DNA of 52,557 nucleotides from Candidatus Bathyarchaeota archaeon BA2 (GTDB lineage Archaea; Thermoproteota; Bathyarchaeia; Bathyarchaeales; Bathyarchaeaceae), in NCBI GenBank assembly GCA_001399795.1, contig LIHK01000054.1, forward strand, positions 375-52,931, in the 5' to 3' direction. Below the pieces are notes generated by a model. That model saw only the letters and a list, made by a program, of their open reading frames with translations. It was not told the DNA's origin and searched no databases. Shown piece by piece: positions 33,453 through 43,400 of the stretch (within the stretch, counting starts at the first letter, position 1; each line of letters opens with the position of its first letter). Made by a program: the position numbers and the translations under genes.

Positions 33453-34784
33453 TCAATTCTCCTCACTAGCCACAAGTGCTATTACTTCGGCGGCTCTAGC
33501 AGCCGCTCCACTGGACTGCGCGACTGATTCTGGGATGTCTTTGGGGCCTTGAGAGTATCCGCATATAAAAATGCCGGGAACATTTGTGTCGACTGGTGCG
33601 AATAGCGGGTCTTTAGATTTGAAGAAACCGTGTTCATCAAGCTCTGCTCCAAGGATTTTCTCCAACTTGGTATTACTGTCGTTAGGAATCAAAGCTGGAC
33701 AGAGCACAACTAAGCCCACTTTTAACTCCTTTACTTTTCTGTCCAGTGTATCTTCATATCGGACTATGAGATCCCTTGTTTTCGGGTCTTCTATAATTTC
33801 GTCTGGTCGCCCCCTGATGTACTCTACGTCCCACTCTTCTCTCGCCCTCGTAACGAATTCTTGGAAGCCCTTTCCAAAGACCCTAAGCTCTATGTAAAAT
33901 ATGTAAACTTCAACTTCAGGCTTATGCTCTTTTAAGATGATGCTCTCCTTTGTAGCGTACATGCAGCATACGCTAGAGCAGTAGGGGAAACACTTCTTTC
34001 TCTGGCTCCTTGAGCCGACGCATTGTATGAAAGCTATTTCATTCGGCTCTTTGCCGTCTGATGGCCTTAAAAGCTTGCCACCGGTGGGGCCGGATGCGTT
34101 AACTAGACGCTCAAGCTCTAGAGACGTTATAACGTTCTTGTATTGTTTGTAGCCGTATTCTCCAATTATGGACGGATTGAAAAGGTTGAAACCTGTGGCG
34201 ATGATTATAGCTGAGACGTTAATTGTGAGTTCTTCTGGTTTCTTGTCAAAGTCTACGGCGTTGGCTTGACAGAACTTTTCGCATATTTTGCACACGCCTT
34301 TCTGGAAGTATAGGCAGTTATCTTTGTCAATTGTTGCAACCCTAGGTACGGCTTGTGGGAAAGGCAGATAAATGGCCCTTCTCATTCCTAGCCCCATCTC
34401 AAATTCGTTAGGCACCTTTATTGGGCATTTTTGCATACATGTACCGCAGCCTGTGCATTTACTCTCGTCAACGAACCTCGGATTCCTCAAAACTTTCACA
34501 GTGAAATTTCCGGCTGAGCCGCTGACCTCTTCTACTTCAGAGTAGGTGAGCAACTTAATGTTCGGATGGCGGAAGCATTCGATCATCTTGGGCGCGAGGA
34601 TGCAGATTGAACAGTCCATTGTTGGAAAGGTTTTGTCCAGTTGAGCCATCCTTCCGCCAATGCTCGGAGTTTTCTCCACTAGGTAGACCTCTAGTCCTCT
34701 GTCGGCAAGGTCTAGGGATGCCTGTATCCCCGCGATGCCACCGCCAATGACCAAGACAGAACTTTTCTCTCTCAATAGATCCAC
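33453..34784 (-). CDS. HdrA' (FAD domain with inserted ferredoxin)
   Basis: 443 aa. FAD motif VIGGGIAGIQASLDLADRG, redox-site segment TFPTMDCSICILAPKM, inserted double ferredoxin (CTGCGTCMQKCP; CLYFQKGVCKICEKFC) and C-terminal IFICGYSQGPKDIPESVAQ closing the FAD fold. It lacks the HdrA N-terminal domain. It matches the first 430 residues of the 1004-aa fusion. The layout recalls QmoA-like partners of HdrA/QmoB. It is translated 3 nt after the HdrC-GltD gene and 1 nt before the HdrA gene. Confidence 0.88.
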   Translation of the reverse strand: MDLLREKSSVLVIGGGIAGIQASLDLADRGLEVYLVEKTPSIGGRMAQLDKTFPTMDCSICILAPKMIECFRHPNIKLLTYSEVEEVSGSAGNFTVKVLRNPRFVDESKCTGCGTCMQKCPIKVPNEFEMGLGMRRAIYLPFPQAVPRVATIDKDNCLYFQKGVCKICEKFCQANAVDFDKKPEELTINVSAIIIATGFNLFNPSIIGEYGYKQYKNVITSLELERLVNASGPTGGKLLRPSDGKEPNEIAFIQCVGSRSQRKKCFPYCSSVCCMYATKESIILKEHKPEVEVYIFYIELRVFGKGFQEFVTRAREEWDVEYIRGRPDEIIEDPKTRDLIVRYEDTLDRKVKELKVGLVVLCPALIPNDSNTKLEKILGAELDEHGFFKSKDPLFAPVDTNVPGIFICGYSQGPKDIPESVAQSSGAAARAAEVIALVASEEN

Positions 34785-34787
34785 CGC

Positions 34788-36260
34788 TTATACGATTTCA
34801 TTAACTGGCTTTCCACCTTTCAGATACTGACTAATCGAATCAGCAACCATTTTCCCGGCAGCGATGGCCTCAATAACGGTCGCTGGCCCCGATATCACGT
34901 CTCCCCCGGCAAACACACCCGGCAAACTCGTTTCTAAAGTAACCGGGTCTACCAAAACGGTATTTCTGCGAGTAACCGCAACATCTTTGGGAAGAAACGA
35001 GAGGTCCGGTGTTTCACCAATAGCTGGTATCACCGTATCAACAGTCATAGCATATTCAGAGCCTTTGATTGGTATTGGCCTCCTTCTCCCAGTCTCATCA
35101 GGCTCTCCCAACATCATCCGGATGCACTCTATAGCGGCGACGTGTCCGTCTTCGCCTAAGATTCTACTCGGAGACACCAAAAACTGAATGTTCACTCCCT
35201 CTTCCTCCGCCTCTTTCACTTCCCAAGGATTCGCCGGCATCTCCTCCCTTGACCTTCTATACAAAACACATACCTCTTTTGGTCCAAGTCGAAGAGCTGT
35301 TCTCGCTGCATCCATGGCGACGTTGCCGCCCCCAATTACTGCAACCTTAGCTCCAAGTCTAACTTTTCTCCCCCTGTTTGTTTCACTGAGCAGGTCAAGA
35401 GCGTGAATAACACCTTTCAGCTCTTCACCTTCAATGCCGAGTTTTCCACTTTTGTGGGCTCCAACGGCGATAAGAATTGCTGCATGCTCACTTTTTAAAA
35501 GATCGTCAAATGTGAGGTCTTTGCCAATAGCCGTATTTGTTCTGATCTCTATTCCCAAGTTCTTTATGTATCGTATTTCAGCGTCTAGCACCTCTTTGGG
35601 AAGCCGATACTGGGGTATTCCCACCCTCAACATTCCACCGGGCTCGGGCAACGACTCAAAAACTGTAACAGGAAATCCCATCCTAGTTAAGTCGTAAGCA
35701 GCTGTAAGTCCCGCTGGGCCAGAACCAATTATAGCTATTTTTTCCTTACGTGTTTTAGGTATAGGCGCTGTTTTTTCCTTCTCATAATCGCCAACAAAAC
35801 TTTGAATAGTATCAAAAACCAGTTTGTCAACCTTGCTGCGCTTAAGTTCCTCTTCGCAAGGACGAAGGCAGAGCCAACTATAAGTTGCAGCGAAAGGAAA
35901 TTCCTGTCTGAGTAGATTTAACGCTTCCCTCAGTTTACGGGGTGCATCTAGCAAATAATCTTTTTCAACAGCCAATTCTCTTACTAACACGAAAATCTCT
36001 GGTAGCTTCAACTCCTGGGGGCATCTATCGTAACATCGGTAACACCTTGCGCATAACCAAAGTCCAACTTCTCCCAGGACATCCTCCAGATCAAGAAAGA
36101 ACTTTTGAAAAAAAACTCTTGGGTTATAATGTCTTGGAAAAACTCTTACAACTGGACAGGTTGAAGTGCAGGTTCCGCATTCATAACAGTATCTTAACTT
36201 ACTAGCGTCTAATGATCTCTTTGAAAGTTCTTTTGATATTTTTGTCGTTTGAAAGCTCAT
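34788..36260 (-). CDS. HdrC-like ferredoxin domain fused to GltD/NfnB-type flavoprotein
   Basis: 490 aa. Residues about 20-110 carry two HdrC-type [4Fe-4S] motifs, CYECGTCTSTCP and CARCYRCYDRCP. Residues about 165-490 are a pyridine-nucleotide oxidoreductase of the glutamate-synthase small-chain type: [16 protein letters not shown] (FAD), [35 protein letters not shown] (NAD(P)) and GVFAGGDVISG. No glutamine amidotransferase partner is present, so a glutamate synthase role is unlikely. It probably joins NAD(P)H to the Hdr system. It is first gene of the 12.6-kb operon, ATG 36260. Confidence 0.88.
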   Translation of the reverse strand: MSFQTTKISKELSKRSLDASKLRYCYECGTCTSTCPVVRVFPRHYNPRVFFQKFFLDLEDVLGEVGLWLCARCYRCYDRCPQELKLPEIFVLVRELAVEKDYLLDAPRKLREALNLLRQEFPFAATYSWLCLRPCEEELKRSKVDKLVFDTIQSFVGDYEKEKTAPIPKTRKEKIAIIGSGPAGLTAAYDLTRMGFPVTVFESLPEPGGMLRVGIPQYRLPKEVLDAEIRYIKNLGIEIRTNTAIGKDLTFDDLLKSEHAAILIAVGAHKSGKLGIEGEELKGVIHALDLLSETNRGRKVRLGAKVAVIGGGNVAMDAARTALRLGPKEVCVLYRRSREEMPANPWEVKEAEEEGVNIQFLVSPSRILGEDGHVAAIECIRMMLGEPDETGRRRPIPIKGSEYAMTVDTVIPAIGETPDLSFLPKDVAVTRRNTVLVDPVTLETSLPGVFAGGDVISGPATVIEAIAAGKMVADSISQYLKGGKPVNEIV

Positions 36261-36710
36261 CGCCTCGACAAACCCCTTTCAGACGGTTTCGTCTATTTTT
36301 AACTTTTTAGAGTTTTTACGTAAGTAAACTGCCTTATTAACATAATGCCAGCCCACAGATGGTTTTCCTTCATGGCAGAAACCTTATCACCGCTACGCCA
36401 GATCAGGTTGTTCAAGGCTGATCTCTCCTTTAGAAACTACGTGTAGCATATTTTTCCAGTATAAATCTTTCTTTAACTGGAGCTAAGCCAGTATCTCAAA
36501 CCTAATTACTGATGCTGCGTGGCGCAAAGTTGAAGGAATAACGAAGCCTTTTGGGAGCGCTCATATAGACAGGGCGGCGGGACCATGCAAACGATGCCTA
36601 ATATCCACGCTGTTAGCAAAATACACTCGTTTTAACCGAACGACATTAAAAATGTAGAGAGATTAAAGAAATTGAACGAATTCGCAGAGCCATTTAGTGA
36701 TTTTAGGGGT
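36261..36710. other. Intergenic region upstream of the hdr/mvh operon
   Basis: 450 nt without a gene I can support. It should contain the promoter of the long minus-strand operon. AT-rich stretches near 36300-36320 are candidates, but no clear TATA/BRE pair stands out. No tRNA or repeat seen. Confidence 0.3.
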
Positions 36711-36848
36711 TTAAACGAAACTTCTCCACTTTTCTGGTTCTATGCAACAACAAGCGCAGTTGAGGCAACGGCAAGGATCGGAGTCAACCCACTTTTTGCC
36801 GATACGAACTTGATAAAAAATTCCACATTTGTTACATAGCGCGGTCAT
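36711..36848 (-). CDS. Cys-rich zinc-binding-like microprotein
   Basis: 45 aa, absent from the ORF track. The sequence has LCNKCGIFYQVRIGKKW, then DPCRCLNCACCC, i.e. CxxC followed by a dense CxCxxCxCCC cluster. This resembles a zinc ribbon or other metal-binding knuckle. The ATG at 36848 overlaps the end of the preceding ORF by 17 nt and follows AAGGT closely. The opposite strand is also open here (about 60 codons), so the assignment rests on the cysteine pattern. Confidence 0.45.
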   Translation of the reverse strand: MTALCNKCGIFYQVRIGKKWVDSDPCRCLNCACCCIEPEKWRSFV

Positions 36849-37002
36849 ATACCTTCGCTCTCATTAACAAATTGTCATAGTCCCTGCGATCAGAAACATT
36901 GATCGTCTTCATCACCTTTTCTTTTTTTATGTTTATTGTTTTGTCGCAGATTTCGCACAATCTTTCGGTTATCAACGTAACTTCAAAATCCTTGTTTTCC
37001 AT
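36832..37002 (-). CDS. Small protein with CEIC motif, possibly the C-terminal part of the AbrB ORF
   Basis: 56 aa from ATG 37002 (MENKDFEVTLITERLCEICD), the plausible part of a longer 88-aa track ORF. One CxxC is visible, then a basic helix and RRDYDNLLMRAKVYD. It overlaps the AbrB-type ORF by 31 nt in another frame. A single base gain at GAAAAAGG near 37030 would fuse the AbrB domain to this tail, so it may be one frameshifted gene rather than two. Confidence 0.4.
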   Translation of the reverse strand: MENKDFEVTLITERLCEICDKTINIKKEKVMKTINVSDRRDYDNLLMRAKVYDRAM

Positions 37003-37220
37003 TTCCCGAACTTCACAGTCTGCAACGCCTTTTTCAACGCTTTTAAACTTTGTAGACTTTTTTCTATGAGAATTTTTCCATCTTTCATCGGGATCCACCT
37101 TAAGGAATCGCCATCTTTGAGCTTCAACAATTTGAATATCTTGGCTGGGACAGTCGTTCTGTGCTTATACTTTCTGACCGTGACCTTCGTTTCTTCTATG
37201 TAGAGGGCATCTTCTAACAT
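36972..37220 (-). CDS. AbrB/SpoVT-type DNA-binding protein
   Basis: 82 aa. Residues about 9-55 form a swapped-hairpin AbrB domain: VTVRKYKHRTTVPAKIFKLL and LKDGDSLRWIPMKDGKILIE. The following 27 residues are basic and uncertain, because the alternative frame (see 36832..37002) looks more conserved there. AbrB proteins are dimeric DNA-binding regulators or antitoxins. No PIN toxin follows. The gene is divergent from a PstS fragment, with a palindrome in between that could be its operator. Confidence 0.65.
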   Translation of the reverse strand: MLEDALYIEETKVTVRKYKHRTTVPAKIFKLLKLKDGDSLRWIPMKDGKILIEKSLQSLKALKKALQTVKFGKWKTRILKLR

Positions 37221-37328
37221 TTTAACCCCTGAATTAATTATTGAACCGTCATAATTATTTTGGGTATGCTAGAACATTAAATATTTACTACTAAATTAGA
37301 GTAACTTTGAATATTGGAAGATAATGAT

Positions 37329-37349
37329 GTTTTGGTATACTACCAAAAC
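37329..37349. promoter_or_regulatory. Operator-like palindrome
   Basis: The core TTTTGGTATACTACCAAAA, extended by a G and a C at the ends, gives perfect 9-bp arms around a 3-nt centre. It lies in the divergent region between the AbrB gene and the PstS/TauE stretch, a likely repressor site. The binding protein is unknown; AbrB is the nearest candidate. Confidence 0.5.
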
Positions 37350-37430
37350 TAATCAAGTGGACGTAGAAGGTGAAAAAAATGATGTGGGAAGATTTCATAG
37401 CCCTTGTGGTTGCAGGATTGGGCTTGAGAG

Positions 37431-37604
37431 GTGGTTAACGTAAACGGAAAAGTTGTAACCATCGCTGTGGTAATTATCATAGTAGCTATTGTCGTATACG
37501 GCTATTTTGGTAGTCCAGGCGAAACGATAAAAGTGTCAGGTGCATGGGCCCTCTACCCGATGATGGTCAAGTGGGCCGAAGAATACCATAAGATCCGTCC
37601 ATAA
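37431..37604 (+). pseudogene. Truncated phosphate-binding protein (PstS-like) N-terminus
   Basis: 57 codons from a GTG. A membrane segment or signal (VVTIAVVIIIVAIVVYGYF) is followed by IKVSGAWALYPMMVKWAEEY, the start of the mature PstS-type phosphate-binding domain, and then a stop. A functional PstS is about 300 aa. No further pst genes follow; a TauE-type transporter begins 21 nt later. This is a stub left by deletion. Confidence 0.65.
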
Positions 37605-37625
37605 GGTTTTGAGGAGTTTACTAAA

Positions 37626-38393
37626 ATGAATTTAGGATTAGAACTACTCATATTTTTATTTGTAATGGCGTTTATTTGCGAGCTAATAGATACTTCGATA
37701 GGAGGAGGATATGGAACTATTTTGACTCCAGTAGCTATATCCATAGAGATACCTCTAGTAGTAATAATTCCGGCGATACTATTCTCTGAGATATGCACAG
37801 GGTTTGGAGGAGGATTATGTCATCATAAGTTTAAAAATGTAGATTTCAAAGTGGTTGGGTTAGACTTTCTTCTAGGATTTGTCGGAATTACATCAGGCAT
37901 TTTAACCGGCATAAGTATTCCTCCATTCTGGTGGAGATTCTGGATAGCTACGATAGTTCTAGGATGTGGAATCCTAATGTTATTTACTTTGAAAGAACGT
38001 TACATAGTGAAAGGAGAATTTAGACTAAGAAATGATATACCGCTCACCATTGTATGCTCTTTTAATAAAGGAATTTCGGGGGGAGGATATGGACCAGTAA
38101 GTACTGCTGGTTTAATCGCCATCAAAGCAAACCCTAAGAAAGCTGTTGGCTCCACGATATTATCTGAAGGATTAGTTTGTTTCATAGGTTTTGCAATATT
38201 TGTATTACTTGGTAAGGCGTCATGGCAATTAAATCCATTAACATTTTGCATCACTATTGGAGCTCTATTGGCTACATATCCAGCAGCATGGATTACTGCT
38301 AAGCTGGGCGCATATAAACTAAAGGCTTTAGTAGCCGTTCTAATCATATTTCTAGGCATCTGGTCATTCATTAAGTTGTTTAAGTTGGTTTAG
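37626..38393 (+). CDS. TauE/SafE-family membrane transporter
   Basis: 255 aa, seven or eight hydrophobic segments. It has the duplicated family motif: DTSIGGGYGTILTPV in the first half and GISGGGYGPVSTAGLIAIKANPKKAVG in the second. The family exports sulfite, organosulfonates or other small anions across the cytoplasmic membrane. The substrate is unknown here. The start ATG follows GAGG. A second, broken copy of the family lies just downstream, so this is the intact survivor. Confidence 0.85.
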   Translation: MNLGLELLIFLFVMAFICELIDTSIGGGYGTILTPVAISIEIPLVVIIPAILFSEICTGFGGGLCHHKFKNVDFKVVGLDFLLGFVGITSGILTGISIPPFWWRFWIATIVLGCGILMLFTLKERYIVKGEFRLRNDIPLTIVCSFNKGISGGGYGPVSTAGLIAIKANPKKAVGSTILSEGLVCFIGFAIFVLLGKASWQLNPLTFCITIGALLATYPAAWITAKLGAYKLKALVAVLIIFLGIWSFIKLFKLV

Positions 38394-38477
38394 GAGATAG
38401 AAAAGATTACTTGAATACAGAAAGAAAATTTAATTTTTAATGTAGGAATTCACTGGCACTAGGAGATTTTAGTCATC

Positions 38478-38796
38478 GTGATCAGAAGAGAAAAGTTATT
38501 CGAGGAAAAACTTGCTGTACTTGGATTCTTCAGGTGGTGGATGGGGTCCAATACTCATGCCAGCTTTCGTAGCAACGGGTTCGAATCCCAGAAAGGCTGT
38601 GGGAACAGTGGAGTTTACTGAGCCAATAATCTCTGTAGCTACGTTTGTAACCTTCGGCCTCATTATAGGGTTTGAGAGTTTTCTGTGGAGCATAGTCCTT
38701 CCCATGGTGATAGGGGGAATTATCCTATCTCCAGTAGCCGCTTACGTATGTTCAAAGATACCTCGAAGACTGTTAGGAATACTCGTTGGATTGTGA
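38478..38796 (+). pseudogene. Broken TauE/SafE-family gene (C-terminal half)
   Basis: Frame one from GTG 38478 encodes REKLFEEKLAVLGF. A second frame from 38512 encodes DSSGGGWGPILMPAFVATGS, then NPRKAVGTVEFTEPIISV and two more membrane spans to the stop. The first half-repeat is absent, and a few residues are lost at the frame change. It is not an exact copy of the upstream gene, so it is an older paralogue in decay. Confidence 0.6.
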
Positions 38797-38858
38797 ATTG
38801 CGGCTCTGAATACTCGAACGTTGATAATGGTGCTACTATGAAAGTGGAGGAACGTTGA

Positions 38859-39122
38859 ATGCGAAAGCCTTATATGCGTGCGCAAGTGCAGGAGGATAAA
38901 ATAGCTCAAAAACGTTCTCATCAATTAATACTGGAATCTCTTGGAATGATTGTCAGCATGCATTCGGCCACTTCCTCGAAATTAGCAGTTGTTGCTGGGA
39001 TCGTAGTCATGGCCATAGCCGATGGCTTATCTGATTCTATAAGCTTACGTACTGCTGAGGAGGCGGAAGTTGAGAAAGGGGGAGGCAAACTATCAGACTC
39101 CCTAATCGCACCACAGCAGTAG
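38859..39122 (+). pseudogene. Partial VIT1/CCC1-like membrane protein
   Basis: 87 codons. SSKLAVVAGIVVMAIADGLS and the following SDSISLRTAEEAEVE resemble the first membrane helices of archaeal VIT1/CCC1-like proteins (ADxLSDxxGxxxSEE). The frame meets TAG at 39120, but continues in frame with TTLTGFFLSPLLFLPPL, similar to a later helix of the same family. It therefore looks like a gene with a premature stop and other losses. Family call is tentative. Confidence 0.4.
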
Positions 39123-39349
39123 ACCACACTAACTGGATTTTTCCTGTCTCCCTTGCTTTTCTTACCGCCTTTAAATAAACCTCTTCCTTTAGCCTAAAGC
39201 CATGTTTTTACCAACCCGCTTAAAACATCCAAAACTCGCAGATTAATTTCGTTCGATCGATAGTTTTCATGGATTCATCCATCCTATCCAAGAAATAATC
39301 AGCTAAATATTTATAACGCTTGACAACATCCTTCTCCTAGTGAACATAT

Positions 39350-39745
39350 TTGGGGCATACCTACGTAAAGGCTACATTCTATAATACTGTTGACTACGTC
39401 CAATACTTAGAAGGGAAGCGCAAATTGGGCGAGGTTAAGAAGGCTGAGGTAAAAGCCCTTGTCGACACTGGGGCAACTTTTCCAGCCCTACCCAAAGAAA
39501 TAATCAGTGAACTTGCATTGCCAAACTTAGGTGAACACCCAGCTGAAACAGCTGAGGGAACTGGAAAAGTGGAGCTTTCAGCCAACGCCATAATAAAAAT
39601 AGAGGATAGAATAGCTCAATCCCCCATCATCATAAGACCCAAAGGCACAACACCACTCATAGGCGTGGTAGCCCTAGAACAAATGGGCTACAAAGTGGAC
39701 CCAACAACAGGAAAACTGATCAAAGGACTACCGTTGATGCTCTAA
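39350..39745 (+). CDS. Retropepsin-like (clan AA) aspartic protease domain protein
   Basis: 131 aa, TTG start. The catalytic motif ALVDTGATFPALP (about residues 36-48) is typical of clan AA, with the partner strand TPLIGVVALEQMGYKVDP near residue 105 ending the fold. No membrane segment. Single-domain archaeal versions act as dimers like retropepsins; substrates are not known. It stands alone between decayed genes and the Nfn pair. TATTTATAA about 40 nt upstream could be its TATA box. Confidence 0.75.
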   Translation: MGHTYVKATFYNTVDYVQYLEGKRKLGEVKKAEVKALVDTGATFPALPKEIISELALPNLGEHPAETAEGTGKVELSANAIIKIEDRIAQSPIIIRPKGTTPLIGVVALEQMGYKVDPTTGKLIKGLPLML

Positions 39746-39859
39746 ACATTTCTGCTGTTTTTTGCCATTGCCTTGGGGATGCTACTTCTCGTTCTTCTTA
39801 ATTTTTACATTGCCAAGATCAAGAAGGAAAATCCAATAAAACTTATCTCTGGGCATGTC

Positions 39860-42125
<2,266 letters not shown>

Positions 42126-42250
42126 AGACCGTTACCCTTTTTCTCGTTCCCGTGTAGATAACAGACCACTGTGTTCTTCTCTGAAGGAGAGTAGTTCACT
42201 TTTTAATTTGAAACTTAAATCTTTCTCTCAACTCCTATAAACGTAGGGAA

Positions 42251-43204
42251 TCATGCTTTGTAGTAGTAGGGTCTTTTAATATAGCCGAACGCTTCGCTGG
42301 CCGCGATTATGGCTTGTCCAACAGCAGTTCCAATCTGTTTTACAGTGCCATTAGTCACGTCGCCAGCAGCGTAAACTCCGCTAATGTTTGTTCTCTGACG
42401 ACTATCCACAACGATATAGCCAGCCTTATCCACTTCTATTCCAGCCTCTTCGGCGATCTGGCTGTTTGGCGCCTCGCCGACTTGAACGAATACGCCGTCT
42501 ACGCTTATTTCTTTGGTTTCGCCTGTTCTGTTGTTTACTAAGACAACCCCTTTTACTCTGGTGTCTCCCTTTACTTCTTTGAGCTCTGTGTTCCACATAA
42601 TTTCCACCCCTTGCGCGATCAAGTCCTCTACAAGGGCTTGTTCTGCCCTTAGTTGATCTCTTCGGTGAGCCAGCTTGACACTGGACGCTACATTTGCGAG
42701 GTATCTGGCAGAAACTACGGCTGAATTTCCACCGCCCACCACAAGCACGTTTCTCCCCTTAAAGAGGGTTCCGTCGCACAATGTGCAGTAACTAACTCCC
42801 CTCCCTCGAAATTCGGCCTCACCAGGCACTCCGAGGGTTCTATGGTGGCTTCCAGAGGCGATGATCACTGCCGAGGCTGTGTAAACCGCTCTAGTCGTCT
42901 TAACACTTTTCTTTTCACCCTTAAGGTCGAGTTCAACGACTCTTTCCAACTCATTGATATTTGCCCCAGCTTTCTTGCAGTGTTCAGCCATTTTGTCAGC
43001 TAATTCGCTGCCACTAATGGCTCCGAAACCTGGGTAGTTTTCAACCAACGGAGCGTCAGCGACCGCTCCACCGGGCATTTTCTCGTCCAGAACTAGAGTT
43101 TTAAGTCCGCTGCGGGCACCGTAGAGACCAGCCGTTAGACCTGCCGGCCCAGCGCCTACAATAATTAAGTCCCAACGCTCCATAGTCATCACCATACGTG
43201 ACAA
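42251..43204 (-). CDS. trxB: Thioredoxin reductase family protein
   Basis: 317 aa. FAD motif IVGAGPAGLTAGLYGARSG, redox-active pair in SYCTLCDGTLF (CxxC), NAD(P)-binding VVGGGNSAVVSARYLA, and C-terminal GVYAAGDVTNGTVKQIGTAVGQ. It reduces thioredoxin or a glutaredoxin-like protein using NAD(P)H, though some archaeal members use other donors. It has the same orientation as the Nfn pair (126 nt downstream) and could share its transcript. ATG choice: the track start MSRMVMTMERWD has three possible ATGs; MERWDLIIVG is the conserved beginning. Confidence 0.88.
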   Translation of the reverse strand: MSRMVMTMERWDLIIVGAGPAGLTAGLYGARSGLKTLVLDEKMPGGAVADAPLVENYPGFGAISGSELADKMAEHCKKAGANINELERVVELDLKGEKKSVKTTRAVYTASAVIIASGSHHRTLGVPGEAEFRGRGVSYCTLCDGTLFKGRNVLVVGGGNSAVVSARYLANVASSVKLAHRRDQLRAEQALVEDLIAQGVEIMWNTELKEVKGDTRVKGVVLVNNRTGETKEISVDGVFVQVGEAPNSQIAEEAGIEVDKAGYIVVDSRQRTNISGVYAAGDVTNGTVKQIGTAVGQAIIAASEAFGYIKRPYYYKA

Positions 43205-43400
43205 TTCGCATTAGCTCTTATGAATGTTATTTGCTGAAACCAAGGTAAGAAAGTAGCTGTTTTGGGTTAAGAAAAATAGTGTTAGCCATTTCGTTAATAT
43301 GTTTAGGTGCTTTTAATATTACGAAGCGTTGTTGCGATGTACCGCAGCTAAGCTGGCAACATATAATTTAACTAGTCGCTTTCACAAAAGTGTTGTAGAG

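Noticed and set aside
27528-34784. The repeated HdrA/MvhD genes as an assembly duplication
   Set aside because: The copies differ in length, fusion state, cluster motifs and tails throughout, so they are true paralogues.
36654-36840. Plus-strand open frame opposite the Cys-rich microprotein (VERLKKLNEFAEPF...)
   Set aside because: It has no ATG near its beginning and no known family. The opposite strand has a start codon and a metal-binding cysteine pattern, which is better support, though not decisive.
38575-38590. GGTTCGAATCCC resembles a tRNA T-arm
   Set aside because: It is the TauE-family codon run for TGSNPRKA in frame. No acceptor, D or anticodon stems fit around it.
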